From Icerya purchasi (taxonomy: Eukaryota > Arthropoda > Insecta > Hemiptera > Monophlebidae): DNA of 64,000 nucleotides. Below are positions 44,297-55,757 of this stretch, piece after piece. Position 1 is the first letter of the stretch. Every line of letters begins with the position of its first letter. Under the pieces are notes generated by a model. It was not told where the DNA came from, did not search any database, and saw nothing but the letters and a program-made list of their open reading frames with translations. Where the stretch lies: assembly GCA_039619475.1 (NCBI GenBank), contig CM077115.1, positions 153,797,774 to 153,861,773 of the forward strand, written 5' to 3'. Position numbers and translations under genes: made by a program.

Positions 44297-46878
44297 CTGA
44301 AAATGGACGTTTTTTTTTTTCTTCTTCTTTTGTTTTTAATCGTTTAAATTCCTTTTTAATAAACGTTGTGCCGAGTGCGGAATTTATATTACAGCGATAT
44401 AGTCCTGGAAGCAGGTGTTACTTTCTAGTTGCCGACAAGCAGCTGAAGTCTCTAGGCCAATAAATCGGAAAGAATAGAAAAACGATTATTTTTTTTGCAG
44501 TTTTTGTTTAAAAGTTAAATTGTATTGCGCGTATTTTCTAAGAGTTGTTTTTTTAAACTTTATTGAAATACGTTCCGCGTACTGTCATAAGCTCGAGAAA
44601 AGTAAGGAACTGATTGAATTGCGGAGTAGAAATATGGTTGAGCTTAATGATTAGTTATTATAGAAAAAGCGGAGAAAAAAAGTCTTGCAGTGTAAAGGGA
44701 CGACGACCAAGAACTGCTCTGCAAGAACTGTATTGTATGAACTTCCCCCCTGAATTTATTATACCGAGAATCGTTTGTTAAGTTCGTCATTCCACTGGAC
44801 CGAATTTTGTGGGTGTAATCCGAGATAGGACATCATCAATTTCACTGTGTGGTGACGTTTGCTCTCCCGAATATCTCTGCCAAAACAAATAATAAAAGCA
44901 AACACGGACAGAGAATAAGGTGGAATGTTGCACCCCAGTAGTGAAGACGATCGAAAATCAAGTCAATGAATAAGAAGAAAAGGAATGTAAAGTAATAATG
45001 CAGATGATCGTAAACGCAGAAATGGTTTTTATTTATGTATTTTTGTAATAAAAACTCGTGCGACTGTCAAGATTAAAATTAAATAAATTATTGCAAGTTA
45101 ATCTGCAGTCCTGTCAACAGATCTAATCCATCATTCCCGAAGAAATTGACAATGTGCTAAATCGTTTGACGATGATTTCCGCAACACACGCAGATATCCG
45201 TTAAAATCCCACTTGTCATATTCGCATCTGCCATGCCGGTCCTTATCCCGTGTTTAATATTTTCCATTCCTTCCTAAGGCAAATCCATCTGGGAGAGCTA
45301 TTTTCCGGGTCCCATCTATTAACAAAGAATTATTCTCATCTAGTTCTCACGCTATTTTCCGTTTTTTTGGACTTTCTTTCGGGATCCCTACATTTATCAA
45401 GTCCAAGGAGATTTTCTTAACTTCGATTTGAAAAGGGCGCGATATTTGAAATAAGGAGAGACTTTGATGGTAGATACATTTTCTCCTCTAGTCCATTTTC
45501 TACATTCGGAAGAGGCAAAACGTAGATTGAATTCAACCGCGCCTTAAAAATCATCAAATCCAAAAACTCGAAACATATAACATATGTACACACACGTCAC
45601 GAAGAGATGAAATGGAACGCGAGGGTATTTAAATTCACGTCGGATCAAGATGGACCGAGACATCGTTGAAGGAGGAGACATGCATCCAGCGAGATGTAGG
45701 CAATGCGCAGTAATACGTTTCAACAAGCAAATACGTGTCGTCGTTAGTTGATGCGTTCACACGATAAAAGCGAAATGTTACGTCTTGGTAATCCCTTTTT
45801 AATGTGTTATACTTAACGCGAGGGAAAATGGCACGAAAAATTAAGCGGCAAGAAAAAAAACGATGAATAGGCAAATTATGTTAAAAAAATAAAAAAAAAT
45901 GAAAAGAATGAAAAAAAAAGGGAGGGGGGAACAGAAATAGAAAGAAGACATGAAAAGACGGTTATTAAGTGAACGGGTAGAAAAGCTAAAAGCGGTGTAG
46001 CAGAGTGTGCGGGGTGAAATAGTTGCGGTTAAGCGAGCGTAACGGTTGATGGCGAATTCTTTTGGCGAGCGAGAATGACTAAGTACCGTTCTCTGGAAGA
46101 TCTTCATTTCGGGCAAAGTCTGCCGAGGAGAACGGCAAATAGCACACTCTACGCTGACGCGCTTCCTACATGACGGTAACAGCAAATCTAGCAGCACAAC
46201 TGACGCAGCCGGCCTCTTCTTAAGCAAATCTCTCGCCGTCGTGTGCACTAGCCGAGATTATTCGCATATGAAAACCCGTTTTATTGACACAACCATACAC
46301 ATTTCATCATCGGATGATGGTGCACCTATCGTCGTGAGTTCTCGATGCGGCAGTTGCGAAACCCTCTGAAACTTGACTTAAATATTCCACGCTGAAGTGC
46401 TTCGTCAGACAGACTGATTAAAACTTTGTTCTAAACGACGGAAAAAAGGGGAAAAAATGTCCCAGCGGGAATTTTTTCCTATTTAGCGTTCTTAAGAACG
46501 CGTCGCGCTGAATTAAACACGCCTAAATTATCGAATATAACAACGGCTGTTATCGAAACCGAACGTTCGAGAAAATACCGAGGAATATGAAAATAACCAC
46601 CGGAGGATAATTCATGAAAAAACAAAAAAGGAATATAATTCTCTCTCTGCGGGAGGAATGAAGAAGGTGAACAGGACTGAAAGTAATAAATGGACTGTAA
46701 AATGAAAACAGAATAGTCACAAATAGATTAGAAAGGTTACGACAAGAAAATGGTTGCCTCGCGAATCGGATTTCACCGAGAATTCCTTCTCCCCAACCAA
46801 AAGAATGATCCGAAAGAGCATCCTAGATTCGAAAATGGCTAAATAAGTTTTCTTCACTATTGCGCAAATTTCTAAAAA
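44297..46878. other. No gene recognised
   Basis: Mixed AT-rich and moderately GC-rich sequence. A minus-strand stretch at about 45130-45420 gives traces such as HGIRTGMADANMT and ICVCCGNHRQTI that could be the tail of a LINE, but they are too weak to call. The frame at 45841-46248 minus is low-complexity at its C-terminus. Confidence 0.45.
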
Positions 46879-47822
46879 CAAATCAGCTGAGCTAGCAGTA
46901 AAAAAGGTATGCGACTATATTGAAAAATATAAAAATCCAACAAGATATACGTTACTAATCAGCTTTGACATATCCGGAGCATTTGATTAAATAAAAATTG
47001 ATGAAATCTTAAAAATAATGAAAAGAAAAAATACAAGTCCGGTACAATACAAATTATAATTCGTAATTAACAGATAGAAGAATCGGGTTATTTAATCAAG
47101 AAAACAAAATCCTATATAAGAAAAGTGTTAACTCAGGAGTAACACAAGGTTCCGATTCTAGGGCCAGTACTCTTCAACATAGCAATGAGCGAAGTTCATA
47201 ATTTGTAGTTCAGTCAACACTGCAATAAGCTACGCAGATGATATAATGTTAGTAGCAGGAATTAATAAAAAGGACGAAGTTTACAATGTAAATGAAACAA
47301 TAAAAAAATTGAGTAAAAACATTCAAAACTTAAGCTTACAATTCAACATAAATAAAACCCAAGCACTACTAATAAGTAGAAAACAAGACAGGGAAGAAAT
47401 GATACATATTGCATTGAACAGCACTTATGCATAAAGATAAAATAAAAATAGTAAAAGAAATAAAATACTTGGGAATAATCATAGGAATTAATTTAAATTT
47501 TGGAAAACACATAGAATTCGAAATAGACAAGATTAAAAAAATTTATTTCAAATTAATATCGCTATACTGAAATATGTTCGGTTTTTGAAATATAAAGATA
47601 GAATAGTACTCTACAAAGCCATTTTTGGATCAAAAACAGAATTCTGCTCTACAGTATATTTTCCAGTTTTACGAGAAAAAGACAAGAGAATAAGCTGTTA
47701 AAATTACAAAGGAAAATATTAACAGGAACAATGTCCGCTTATCGCGCAATATCATATAATTCAGTCAACATCATAGCAGGAATAATACCGATAGACTTAG
47801 AAACTGTAAACCAAATATCAAA
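46879..47822 (+). pseudogene. LINE family C (R1-like), copy C1, first part
   Basis: Frame-corrected pieces: SAELAVKKVCDYIEKY (46885), LLISFDISGAFD (about 46950; the palm motif), YADDIMLVAGINKKDEV (about 47232, with the catalytic YADD intact), FNINKTQALLISRKQ, then a thumb ending IIAGIIPIDLETVNQIS (47765-47818). Order and motifs fit the R1 clade; the sequence is AT-rich. The copy is 5'-truncated and broken by several stops. It is interrupted at 47822 by LINE B and resumes at 52549. Confidence 0.75.
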
Positions 47823-49316
47823 ACAACCGGCCGGACAGTTACACCTGCAGCGTCCGATAACAAGACAAATAAAAACGCGGCTTCTTCATCAAACACAAGT
47901 AAGATCGTTCCGCTAAATATTTCTAACACGCAAAACTCTTCCGCCTTTCCAAAAACAAATTTAACGGCAAATGAAACAAGTAAGCCTGCAAACTTAAAAA
48001 ACAAGCTCGATACACCTATTTCACACACTCCAACCGCTACCACAATAAACTTAACAGCAATAAATAAAACATCCCCAAGCACAAACATCGTGACCATCTC
48101 AATCTCTTTTTCCGACAAACTAAAATCTCGAAAACCTACCCCTCCTATAACAGATTTCGATTTTCCTACAGAAGACCAAGGCGTATTGTTTCCATACGTC
48201 GAAAATGCGAATCCTTTAGACTATTTTAACGCCCTTAAAAACCTAGTAGGAGGTCCAAAAAACATAATTGCAGGCTCCAAAATTAGCAACAATCGAGTCC
48301 TCATTTTTTTAAAATCGAAAAACATCACAGAAAACCTCTTTCATAACGGAGCCGTTATTACCGTAAATAATAATACAATCACCGGTCAAAGGTTAAAAAA
48401 CCCTACTCAAAAAATTATATTATCAAACGTATCTCCAAACATCCCAAACTCTGTTGTCAAAGCCTATCTTGAGGGAATATTAAACTTAAAACTAGTCTCG
48501 GCAATTTCTCTGCTCCGTGTTAAACCCAATGATCCAGAGTTCGACCATATAATCAGCTGGAGGAGGCAACTGTATGTTGATAGCGCCAATCTCCCACCCT
48601 TACCCGACTCTTTCATAATAGTTCATAATGAACGTGAACATCGAATATTTATCCAAACGGGTGTGCAGAACACGCCGTCCATTGCCCCATCTGTAGAAGA
48701 TAGTGTCCCCCCCGTTACAGACACTAAAGCCGCTCCAGCCCCGCAAAACATAACCGCCATCGCTGAGGAAAACACTCAAGCCTCTATCTTTGAAAATAAC
48801 ACAACAGTCAGCACCGAGGAAACCCCAGCAGCAACTAAGCGACCCCACCCACAAACCCCTGATGCTTCTCAGAAGACTACGGAGCCCGACTTTACAAATA
48901 GCACAAGAGCTATTCTTTTCCCTCTACAAATGCAGACAAACGAACCAGAAAACAGAGAGCATCCAAATGCGGTAGAAACCAGAGACAATGGAGCAAACGT
49001 GGATTTCAAACCTCCACCATCAAAACTGAAAAAACAAAAATTGCCTACTGTTGAGCTCCTAAAGCCCGCAGAAAGCAACATCAACAATAAAGACTATCCA
49101 TTGTCTTTTAATGACTTCGTAGCCTTAATGGAAACGATTCAAGGACAACACGACCCGGCGAGTATAGTAGCCAACTTCACTGAAGACATAGATGGATTTA
49201 TTCACATGCTCTCAGATAATTACTCCTTACTTCAAAACCGATCAATGAAGACACGTTTCACTAAACTAATCAACAAACTTGCTAGACAGTCGGATTCAGA
49301 TCAAACAGCAGACTAA
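47823..49316 (+). pseudogene. LINE B ORF1 (gag-like, no zinc knuckle seen), 5'-truncated
   Basis: The frame is open from the very start of the insertion to TAA at 49316, about 497 codons, with no in-frame ATG in the first 90 codons; a true start was probably lost by truncation. The N-terminal part is a Thr/Asn/Ser-rich linker. A gag-type domain follows: RVLIFLKSKNITENL (about 48297), KIILSNVSPNIPNSVVKAYL (about 48411), ISWRRQLYVDSANLP (about 48552) and HRIFIQT (48640). Related proteins usually have CCHC knuckles directly after this point, but here the sequence goes into a Pro/Thr/Ala-rich region with no cysteine pair. The C-terminus (FVALMETIQGQHDPAS onward) is helical-looking. It is separated from ORF2 by 25 bp. 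Confidence 0.75.
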
Positions 49317-49341
49317 ACATATTTGAAAGCTAATAGTGGTC

Positions 49342-50380
49342 ATGGTTCGTAACATTATCCTGCAGTGGAACTGTCGAGGATTCTACCCTCAACTTGCTGA
49401 ATTAAAGCTGCTTATTGCAAATCACTCCCCTGCTGTGGTACGTCTACAGGAAACTCATTTGAAGCCCACAGATAACCCAGCCCTACAAAACTACTCCCTT
49501 TTCAATTTCAGCAATGATCAAGGGTCTAGAGCAAATGGAGGGGTTACCATTATGGTCCACTCCTCTGTCTCAGCAACACAGTTGAATTTTAGTACCCCCT
49601 TACAAATGATTGCAGTGGTCGTCCATCTTCCTCAGATATCTGCCACCCCGATAACTCTACGTAACTGCTATGTGCCTCCGAATTATATAATTACTGCAGA
49701 TATGTTTCAGTCAGTACTATCACAGGTCAGCCCGCCACTAATATTACTCGGTGATTTTAATGCCCACTCACCTCTGTGGGGAGCAACACTGGAAAACAGA
49801 CATGGCTCTGTCATCAATAAACTGGTCCTAGATAACGATATGATACTGCTTCCCTCCCCAGGTTACACCCATTTCAATCTGTCCCATAATACATTCTCAA
49901 CAATCGACCTACAACTTGTTTCCACTTCCATCTTCCCTCACCTGAGCACTTTTGTGCTACAGGACTTATGCTCTAGCGACCATTTTCCTATACTCATATG
50001 CCCGTCCAAAGCCCTCCCTACCCAAACCCCCCCACCTAAGCCTCAATTTCTATTCCACAAGGCGGATTGGGATATGTTTTCAGTTTAAGTAAACGTTCCC
50101 AGCGAGCCATCCGAATCTTTATCAGAGAACATCAACTCCTTTATCGACGCTATTACGAATGCTGCTCTAGCATCCATTCCTAGGTCTGTCCCAACAAACA
50201 GATCCCGACGGGTCCCATGGTGGTGCCCCGAAATAGGAACAGCCATACGCCAACGTAAACATGCCCTTAGGAAGTTTAAATCAACAGGCTTATATCCTGA
50301 TTTGATCGAATTTAAAAAACGCCGCGCAGCTGCGAGGAGCCTCATTAGGCGCAAAAAACAGGAATCTTGGCAGCATTTAT
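49342..50380 (+). pseudogene. LINE B ORF2: endonuclease domain
   Basis: Starts at ATG 49342 (VRNIILQWNCRGFY). The catalytic neighbourhoods are visible: LQETHLKP, ANGGVTIMVH, LLGDFNAHSPLWG (about 49750), STIDLQLV, and SSDHFPILI at about 49975. An in-frame TAA at 50086-50088 follows DMFSV. The same frame then continues through the linker VPWWCPEIGTAIRQRKHAL (about 50212) to about 50380, where the frame changes into the RT ORF. Endonucleases of this fold nick target DNA to prime reverse transcription. Confidence 0.85.
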
Positions 50381-51551
50381 GCATTCAATCCCCATAAATA
50401 CTTCTAGTCACAATATTTGGCACAAAATTAAGGCACTGAACGGTATTAATCGTGCGATCCCTTCCTTTTCGATAAACCAGAATGGTTCCATGTTATCTGA
50501 CCCGTTGGAAGTCGCAAATGCTTTTGCGAATCATTTTGCAATGGAGTCATCCTCATCGTCATATTCGTCTGCTTTCTCTTTAAAGAAATATTCCACGGAA
50601 CAACAACCAATAACTATCATCTCTGACTCCTCACTTTCCTACAATTGCCATTTCACCATTTCTGAACTAGACTATCAACTCCAGTACCATACTGCAAACA
50701 GCGCGCCTGGGCCCGATTCCATCCACCCTTATATGTTAAAACACTTACCTCCGTCAGCGAAAAACTTCCTCTTACATATCTATAACCAAATATGGTTCTC
50801 CGGATCGATCCCTGAGCCATGGAAATTAGCAGTTGTTATTCCTATTCTGAAGCAAAATAAAGATCCTCTTTTTCCACAAAACTACAGGCCTATATCCCTC
50901 ATAAGTGTCCTCGCAAAAACGCTGGAAAAAATGGTTAATCGGCGTCTCCTTTTCTTCCTTGAACAGAATAATCTCCTATCCTCGTCACAAGCCGGAGGGC
51001 GTAAGAAGCGTACTACAGTTAGTCATCTGCTGAGCGTACAAAGGCAAATATTAACAGCATTTCACAGACGCCAACATGTATACTCCGTCTTTTTCGATAT
51101 AGAAAAGGCGTTCGACAGAGTATGGCGATACGGCCTCTTATCCAAGCTGACAACAGCTGGTGTAAGTGGAAACATGGCCAAGTATCTGAATAATTTTTTA
51201 ACAAACAGAACGTTCCATGTTAAGATTGGTTCGTCAACATCGAGCACCATTCAAACTGAGAATGGCTTACCACAAGGATCTGCCCTTAGTGCAACCTTGT
51301 TTATTTTTTATATCAATGATATAAATGATTGTATTGCTCCGCCTGTAAACGCCCGGCTCTACTTTGACGACTTAAACATTTCCCTGTCTTCCAGTTTTCC
51401 AGCAAATGCTCAAACAATCCTACAAAAAACTATTTCAAAACTACAATCCTGGTGTAACAATAATGGTCTTGTGTTTTCTCCATCTAAGTCTATCTGTGTT
51501 GATTTCTATAGGGGACGTCAAAACTCTTCCAGCATTCGCCTCAATCTATAA
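50367..51551 (+). pseudogene. LINE B ORF2: reverse transcriptase domain
   Basis: An uninterrupted frame of 394 codons. Motifs: APGPDSIHPYMLKHLP (about 50706), NYRPISLISVLAKTLEKM (50881), SSQAGGRKKRTTVSHLLSVQ, VFFDIEKAFDRVW (about 51090), NGLPQGSALSATLFIFYIN (51261), and the catalytic block LYFDDLNIS at about 51362, where the YxDD motif has Phe at x instead of the usual Ala. The thumb ends abruptly at FYRGRQNSS. The next recognisable sequence, in another frame, is already the start of RNase H, so about 150-200 residues of thumb and linker are deleted near 51545. Confidence 0.85.
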
Positions 51552-52541
51552 TAAACCCCTGCACCCGAATATCGTTCAGCTGACAACAGCAACAATGCAA
51601 AAATACCCCGACCACCTCTTTTTCTACACGGATGCTGCCAAGACTACCCCAGAGGCTACTTCTTCCCCAACCGCCTGTTCCTTTGAAGTCTGCGACGTGA
51701 TTCGAAGCATTCGACTGAATGACAATTGCTCGGTACTGGATGCTGAAATATACGCAGTATTTTTCTGTTTGGAATATTTTCTTTTTACAGAGCCTACATC
51801 ACAGAAAGCCCTGCTGGTATCTGATTCATCCGCGGCCTTATTGACAATTTCTAATCCCCTCACCAAACATCCTGTAGCAATTCGAACCCAGCAGGTATTA
51901 TACGAACTTATTAAGAGACAGTGCTCCGTATACTTTCTGTGGGCGCCCAGCCATGCAGGGATCCCTGGAAATGAACGCGTCGATACATCCGCCCGAGCAG
52001 AAATATATTGCCCCTCGCCTAGTAACAGCCCACCTCCACCTTATCTCTCGAACATAATCTTGAATAATCTCACGTCCTTATGGAAAACCCATTGGTTCTC
52101 GTGTCAGACTTTCTCGAGGTTAATTAAACCCTCAACGGAACCATGGTGGCCAGAAAAAAGCATCTCCCGTAGAGATTTCTGTGCACTTAGCCGCTTGCGC
52201 ATAGGCCATACGGCCATGTCGCATAATTTTATTTTGCAAAGAACCCCCTCGCCTACGAATTGTCCTTTCTATGGCCAAGATGTTGCTCCCTCAACTCCTC
52301 ATATACTATGCGACTGTCCAGCATTATCACTTCACCGGCCCCTTTCAATTAATAACAAAACAGTCACCAACATTCTTGAGAATTCCCCCGATGCAATTTT
52401 ATCCATAACACAATTTATCAGAACTAGCGGAATAATCAGTAATCAAAAATTTTTAAAAGAAACTGCGCATCTTCGTACTGTAATAGCCACAGCAGTTAAA
52501 CACGGTACAGGATGTTGCTTTCACAAAAAAAAAAAAAAAAA
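51545..52541 (+). pseudogene. LINE B ORF2: RNase H and C-terminal domain, reading into the A-tail
   Basis: RNase H motifs: FFYTDAAKTTP (about 51620, first Asp), LDAEIYAVFFCLEYF (Glu, 51735), LLVSDSSAALLTI (second Asp, 51815) and WAPSHAGIPGNERVD (His/Asp region, 51942). A C-terminal region follows: LSRLRIGHTAMSHNF and CPFYGQDVAPSTPHILCDCP, a Cys/His cluster in which the second cysteine of the usual CxxC is Tyr. The frame has no stop before the poly(A) tract, so the last codons are Lys codons of the tail. This suggests either that the real stop was lost by a frameshift or that the stop is normally supplied downstream. Confidence 0.85.
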
Positions 52542-52548
52542 AAAAAAA

Positions 52549-53045
52549 CATTGAAACAAGAAGAAAAAATTTTAGACAAAAAAAAGGTTACGAAAACAGA
52601 TCAATAAAATTAACTCGAGTAGTATACGACTTTGGTAACTCAGATGTGATAAATCAAAAACTGGAAAAATAACACGGGAAATAGTAGTTCCAAACTTAGA
52701 AGAAAGACTACAAATGAAACATTTTTATACAGTATTATAACATCACTCAATTTTTAACCGGACATGGAAATAATAATGGAGTGTCTATGTGAAACGATTT
52801 AAAATTACTGAATCGGACATCTGTGAAGAATGTAAAGAGGAAACAGATGATTAACATTCGATTTTCGAATGCAATAAGTTTAAAAACGGAAAATAATAAA
52901 AAAAAACAATAACCGAAATACGTAAAAAAAACTTTTTTAATTTGATCAGCTTTGTCAACTATGTAATGAATAATAAAATAAAACACATCAACAATAAATA
53001 ATAACAGTAACAATCAGAAACTCTAGCTGAAAAACCGCAAGCTAC
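52549..53045 (+). pseudogene. LINE family C (R1-like), copy C1, second part
   Basis: Resumes the C1 reading after LINE B. TQFLTGHGNNN (about 52745) is followed, after a frame change, by RFKITESDICEECKEETDD and HSIFECNKFK (about 52795-52878). This TxFLTGHG plus CxxC...H...C arrangement is the C-terminal zinc finger of R1-clade LINEs. The copy ends at about 53045 in AAAT-rich sequence. Multiple stops are present. Confidence 0.75.
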
Positions 53046-53097
53046 AGCGGAGTAAATAAATAAATAAAAAAAGAAAAAAGCCGCAAATTTCTTTTCT

Positions 53098-53727
53098 TTT
53101 TTTTTTTTTTTTTAAAAAAATAAGTTGCGGGTCCCACAAGGCATACTGCCCGTCTGTGGGTGCCCGACATTCTTATCGTCGTTTATTCATAAATAAAGTT
53201 ATAATACTTCTTAATCCTTAATTTACGTCATAAACCGGGTACATTTCGCATTAGTCACTCGACCGAGATCCGTCTTAATTGTATACATACGACCGATTCT
53301 CCACCATTTGCCTGTATACAACTAAAAACTAACTTACTGTTCCTCCTCGTCGGTATTATCGATCAGCCACTGCTTAATTATCAGTTTCCAAAGTCCTATC
53401 TCTGAGCTCATTAAATCGTCTGGAATTCGTACCAGAAATTCAATTAATGCTGTCTCATCAGTGTTGAGACTGTCTTGCTGTTTATACCTTTCGGTTGAGT
53501 ACAGTACACCTCCCTATGATTGATTCCTAATTGTTCTAAGAAACGTGAAAAGATTAATATCATTTTTTTATGTACACATACGTCGGAAATCCTCGAAATA
53601 ATTTTACAGATGTACACATAACGCGGCCGTTGGTAATATGAAAATCTTGTAAATCTGTAACATTTTTGTGTCTATTTGTGTCGATAGTTCAGGCATACTT
53701 AGAACTGAGATCCTAACCGCTCGGAAT
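53098..53727 (-). pseudogene. LINE family K, copy K3 (C-terminus and 3' UTR)
   Basis: On the minus strand, after frame correction, the C-terminal tail reads ALIEFLVRIPDDLMSSEIG, then LWKLIIKQWLIDN (about 53440-53350), comparable to the tail of K1. The 3' end holds the conserved hairpin (53133-53160) and an A-tail (T-run 53098-53113). It is 5'-truncated and lies head to head against LINE D at 53727/53728. Confidence 0.6.
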
Positions 53728-54434
53728 CTTACTGGTGACTGATTTCTTGGAGTCCATACGTGCTTTGCAGTCAGATCAACCGGAATCACCAATGGTCCTA
53801 GAAGTTCTGGCTATCTTATACCAGCTGAGCCGAAGGGGATACCGAGTTGTTTCTTTATGGGTCCCCAGTCATGCGGATGTTCCGGGGAATGAGCGGGTTG
53901 ACCTGGTCGCTCGGTCATTCATGATGTGCCCAATGCCGTTATTTGCTTTTGGTCCATTATCTTTGAGAGATTTCCTATCAGATATGGTCTTCGCACAGTG
54001 GAGTCGTGACTGGATGTTTCAGTCGACCAACTGAAGCCTGCGACGGAGCCATGGTGGCCTCCAGTCGGAACAGAACGCGAAGTGTTTTCGGCAATCAATC
54101 GCCTGAGAACGGGACATACGTCATTTTCCCACGACTATATCTTCAAACAAGCCCCAAAGCCAAGTACCTGCCCACTTTGTTCTATCGATGAATACCCGCC
54201 AGTTTCGCATATCTTGCTGAAATGCACACATCTAAATGGGTTACGGCGAGACCAGATCACATCGATTGAAGACACCCTCTCAAATACCCCTACCGCTTTG
54301 AACAATCTTATGACTTTCGTTCAGACTAGCGAGCTAAAGAGTCTGTTTTAAACGTGGGTCCACTCACTACGATAACCTAGGTAGTTACATGCAGCGAGTG
54401 GTTTAGTACCCCTTCTTAAATTTAAAAAAAAAAA
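53728..54434 (+). pseudogene. LINE D: 3' fragment with RNase H
   Basis: Starts in the middle of RNase H at LVTDFLESIRALQSD (the second catalytic Asp) and continues LWVPSHADVPGNERVDLVAR (about 53855). After a frame change near 54030 it encodes FSAINRLRTGHTSFSHDYIF (54085) and CPLCSIDEYPPVSHILLKC (about 54170-54230), the usual Cys/His finger. It stops at SLF then TAA at 54349-54351. About 70 bp of 3' UTR and an A-tail at 54423-54434 follow. The 5' end is truncated. It is clearly distinct in sequence from families A and B. Confidence 0.8.
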
Positions 54435-54493
54435 ATATATAGGAAAAAATCTGAAATGAAAATTTTTACCTTTTTTGCGTCACACTTAATAAT

Positions 54494-55186
54494 CAATGGT
54501 GGCTGGGTCTTCTGCTATTCTGCGTGCCATTCTTTTTATCCGTTCCTCTTCTGTCTCTCGCAATATCCTTATTCTATCGGATGCCTAAACCGTGCTGCAG
54601 ACCATCGCATCACCTCTTCCTTCTCACTCAATCGACTAAGTCATTCTTCTTATTTGCTTCTTGATTCACGATCTCTTTCTTTCTCTCTTAATCCAAACTG
54701 ATTTCTTTTGGATTCCCAGCCATGCCGGAATCGACGGAAATCAGTTAGTTAACTCATTCGCTCGGTTATCTTCCTCTTCTGGTAGGTTTTTTTTTCCTGT
54801 TTTTTCAACTTCCAATATTACCCTTCTGTCTGCAGCTGCTCATTCCAAACTATGGTTTAACTTCTACGTCTTCTCGTTCACCAACCCGGATCCATTTTCT
54901 TGTCTATTCAACCTTCCCTTCCTCGCTTCCCTTGCTTTTTCAACTTTTCTTCTTTGTGCCGCTTCAACCTCTCTGCCATTTACTGCCTGAATTTTGGTCA
55001 TCACAGTTTGCTTAATTCCTCGCTTTTCCGTTATTCTCTTGTGCCGTCTTCTTATTGTCCATTGTCTCCCTCCAACATCCAATTTATTTGTGGTCCTGAT
55101 CATATAATGTTCGGTTGTTCGTCATTTTCAACTGAACAAGCTTCTTTCTATTCCTTTACAAATCGATGCTCCCACTCCATACTATA
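54494..55186 (+). pseudogene. LINE family A, copy A6, first part (RNase H)
   Basis: The 5'-truncated copy begins at AGSSAILRAILFIRSSS (RNase H Glu region). ILILSDA, WIPSHAGIDGNQLVN (about 54708) and FYVFSFTNPDPFS follow, then a frame change into the C-terminal region with CGPDHIMFGCSS at about 55098. Several stops are present. It is interrupted by a solo LTR at 55187. Confidence 0.8.
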
Positions 55187-55588
55187 TGTTACGATATTTT
55201 CGTGAATATTACGGAGGACCAAATTATATTTTCGAATGATTTTTTTTTACCGGTCAATTAGTAAATTGTATTTTAATTGAATACAATTGAACGAATAGAA
55301 GTCTTAAAAAAGACTGTTTCTAAAATAATTTTAAAAAGGGTAAAACGAAATAATTATAACGAAATAACGACATACAAAAGGACGAGACGCTAAAAGCGTA
55401 TAACGAAGTGACATAATAAAACTAGACGAACGAAAGGCGACTACCGAAGACGAACAAGACGCCAACGAGAACCAGCCAGCAATTTATTTTATTTCTTTAC
55501 ATAACGAAATATCTGGCTAAATAAAATAAAAAATCTAACGAACGAATAATAACAAAATTAATAAATGTATACTTAATATTTATTAACA
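55187..55588. mobile_element. Solo LTR of an LTR retrotransposon, 402 bp
   Basis: The segment begins TGTTACGATA and ends TTATTAACA, the TG...CA termini of an LTR, and splits the family A copy A6. The flanks CTATA (55182-55186) and CTATG (55589-55593) are a 5-bp target-site duplication with one difference. The empty site can be read from copy A1 (CCATACAGTGCTTCG at about 6113). No internal region, primer-binding site or gag/pol is present, so this is a recombination product. The superfamily cannot be told from the LTR alone. Confidence 0.75.
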
Positions 55589-55757
55589 CTATGCTTCGTT
55601 CATTCTCTCCCTTCCTTCTCCTTCTGTTATTCAAGCTCTTGATTCTTTTTTGTCAGCTATCTAGGATCGTGTAAGGAGTCTCTCTTGTCCCCCCTCCCCC
55701 TCGTTTCCTTTGTTCTTGGGCCAATGCCCATGTTGACAAACCCATAATGAAAAAAAT
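55589..55757 (+). mobile_element. LINE family A, copy A6, second part (C-terminus and 3' end)
   Basis: Continues ASFILSLPSPSVIQALDS as in A1 and ends with the family 3' sequence GGGCCAATGCCCATGTTGAC then AAACCC. An A-rich tail reaches about 55757. Confidence 0.8.

Larger units (their letters stand above)
47823..52548 (+). mobile_element. LINE B: near full-length element inserted in C1
   Basis: Contains ORF1, endonuclease, RT, RNase H and an A-tail at about 52526-52548, all on the plus strand and GC-richer than the surrounding C1. The flanks AAAACAA (47816-47822) and GAAACAA (52553-52559) look like a short target-site duplication, and the C1 reading resumes directly after it. The 5' end is truncated inside or just before ORF1. 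ORF2 is damaged by one nonsense codon, two frame changes and an internal deletion between RT and RNase H. RNase H suggests an I- or Jockey-group element; the clade is not resolved. Confidence 0.85.

Noticed and set aside
45130..45420. LINE-like C-terminal trace on the minus strand (CVCCGN)
   Set aside because: Too short and broken to assign to any element.
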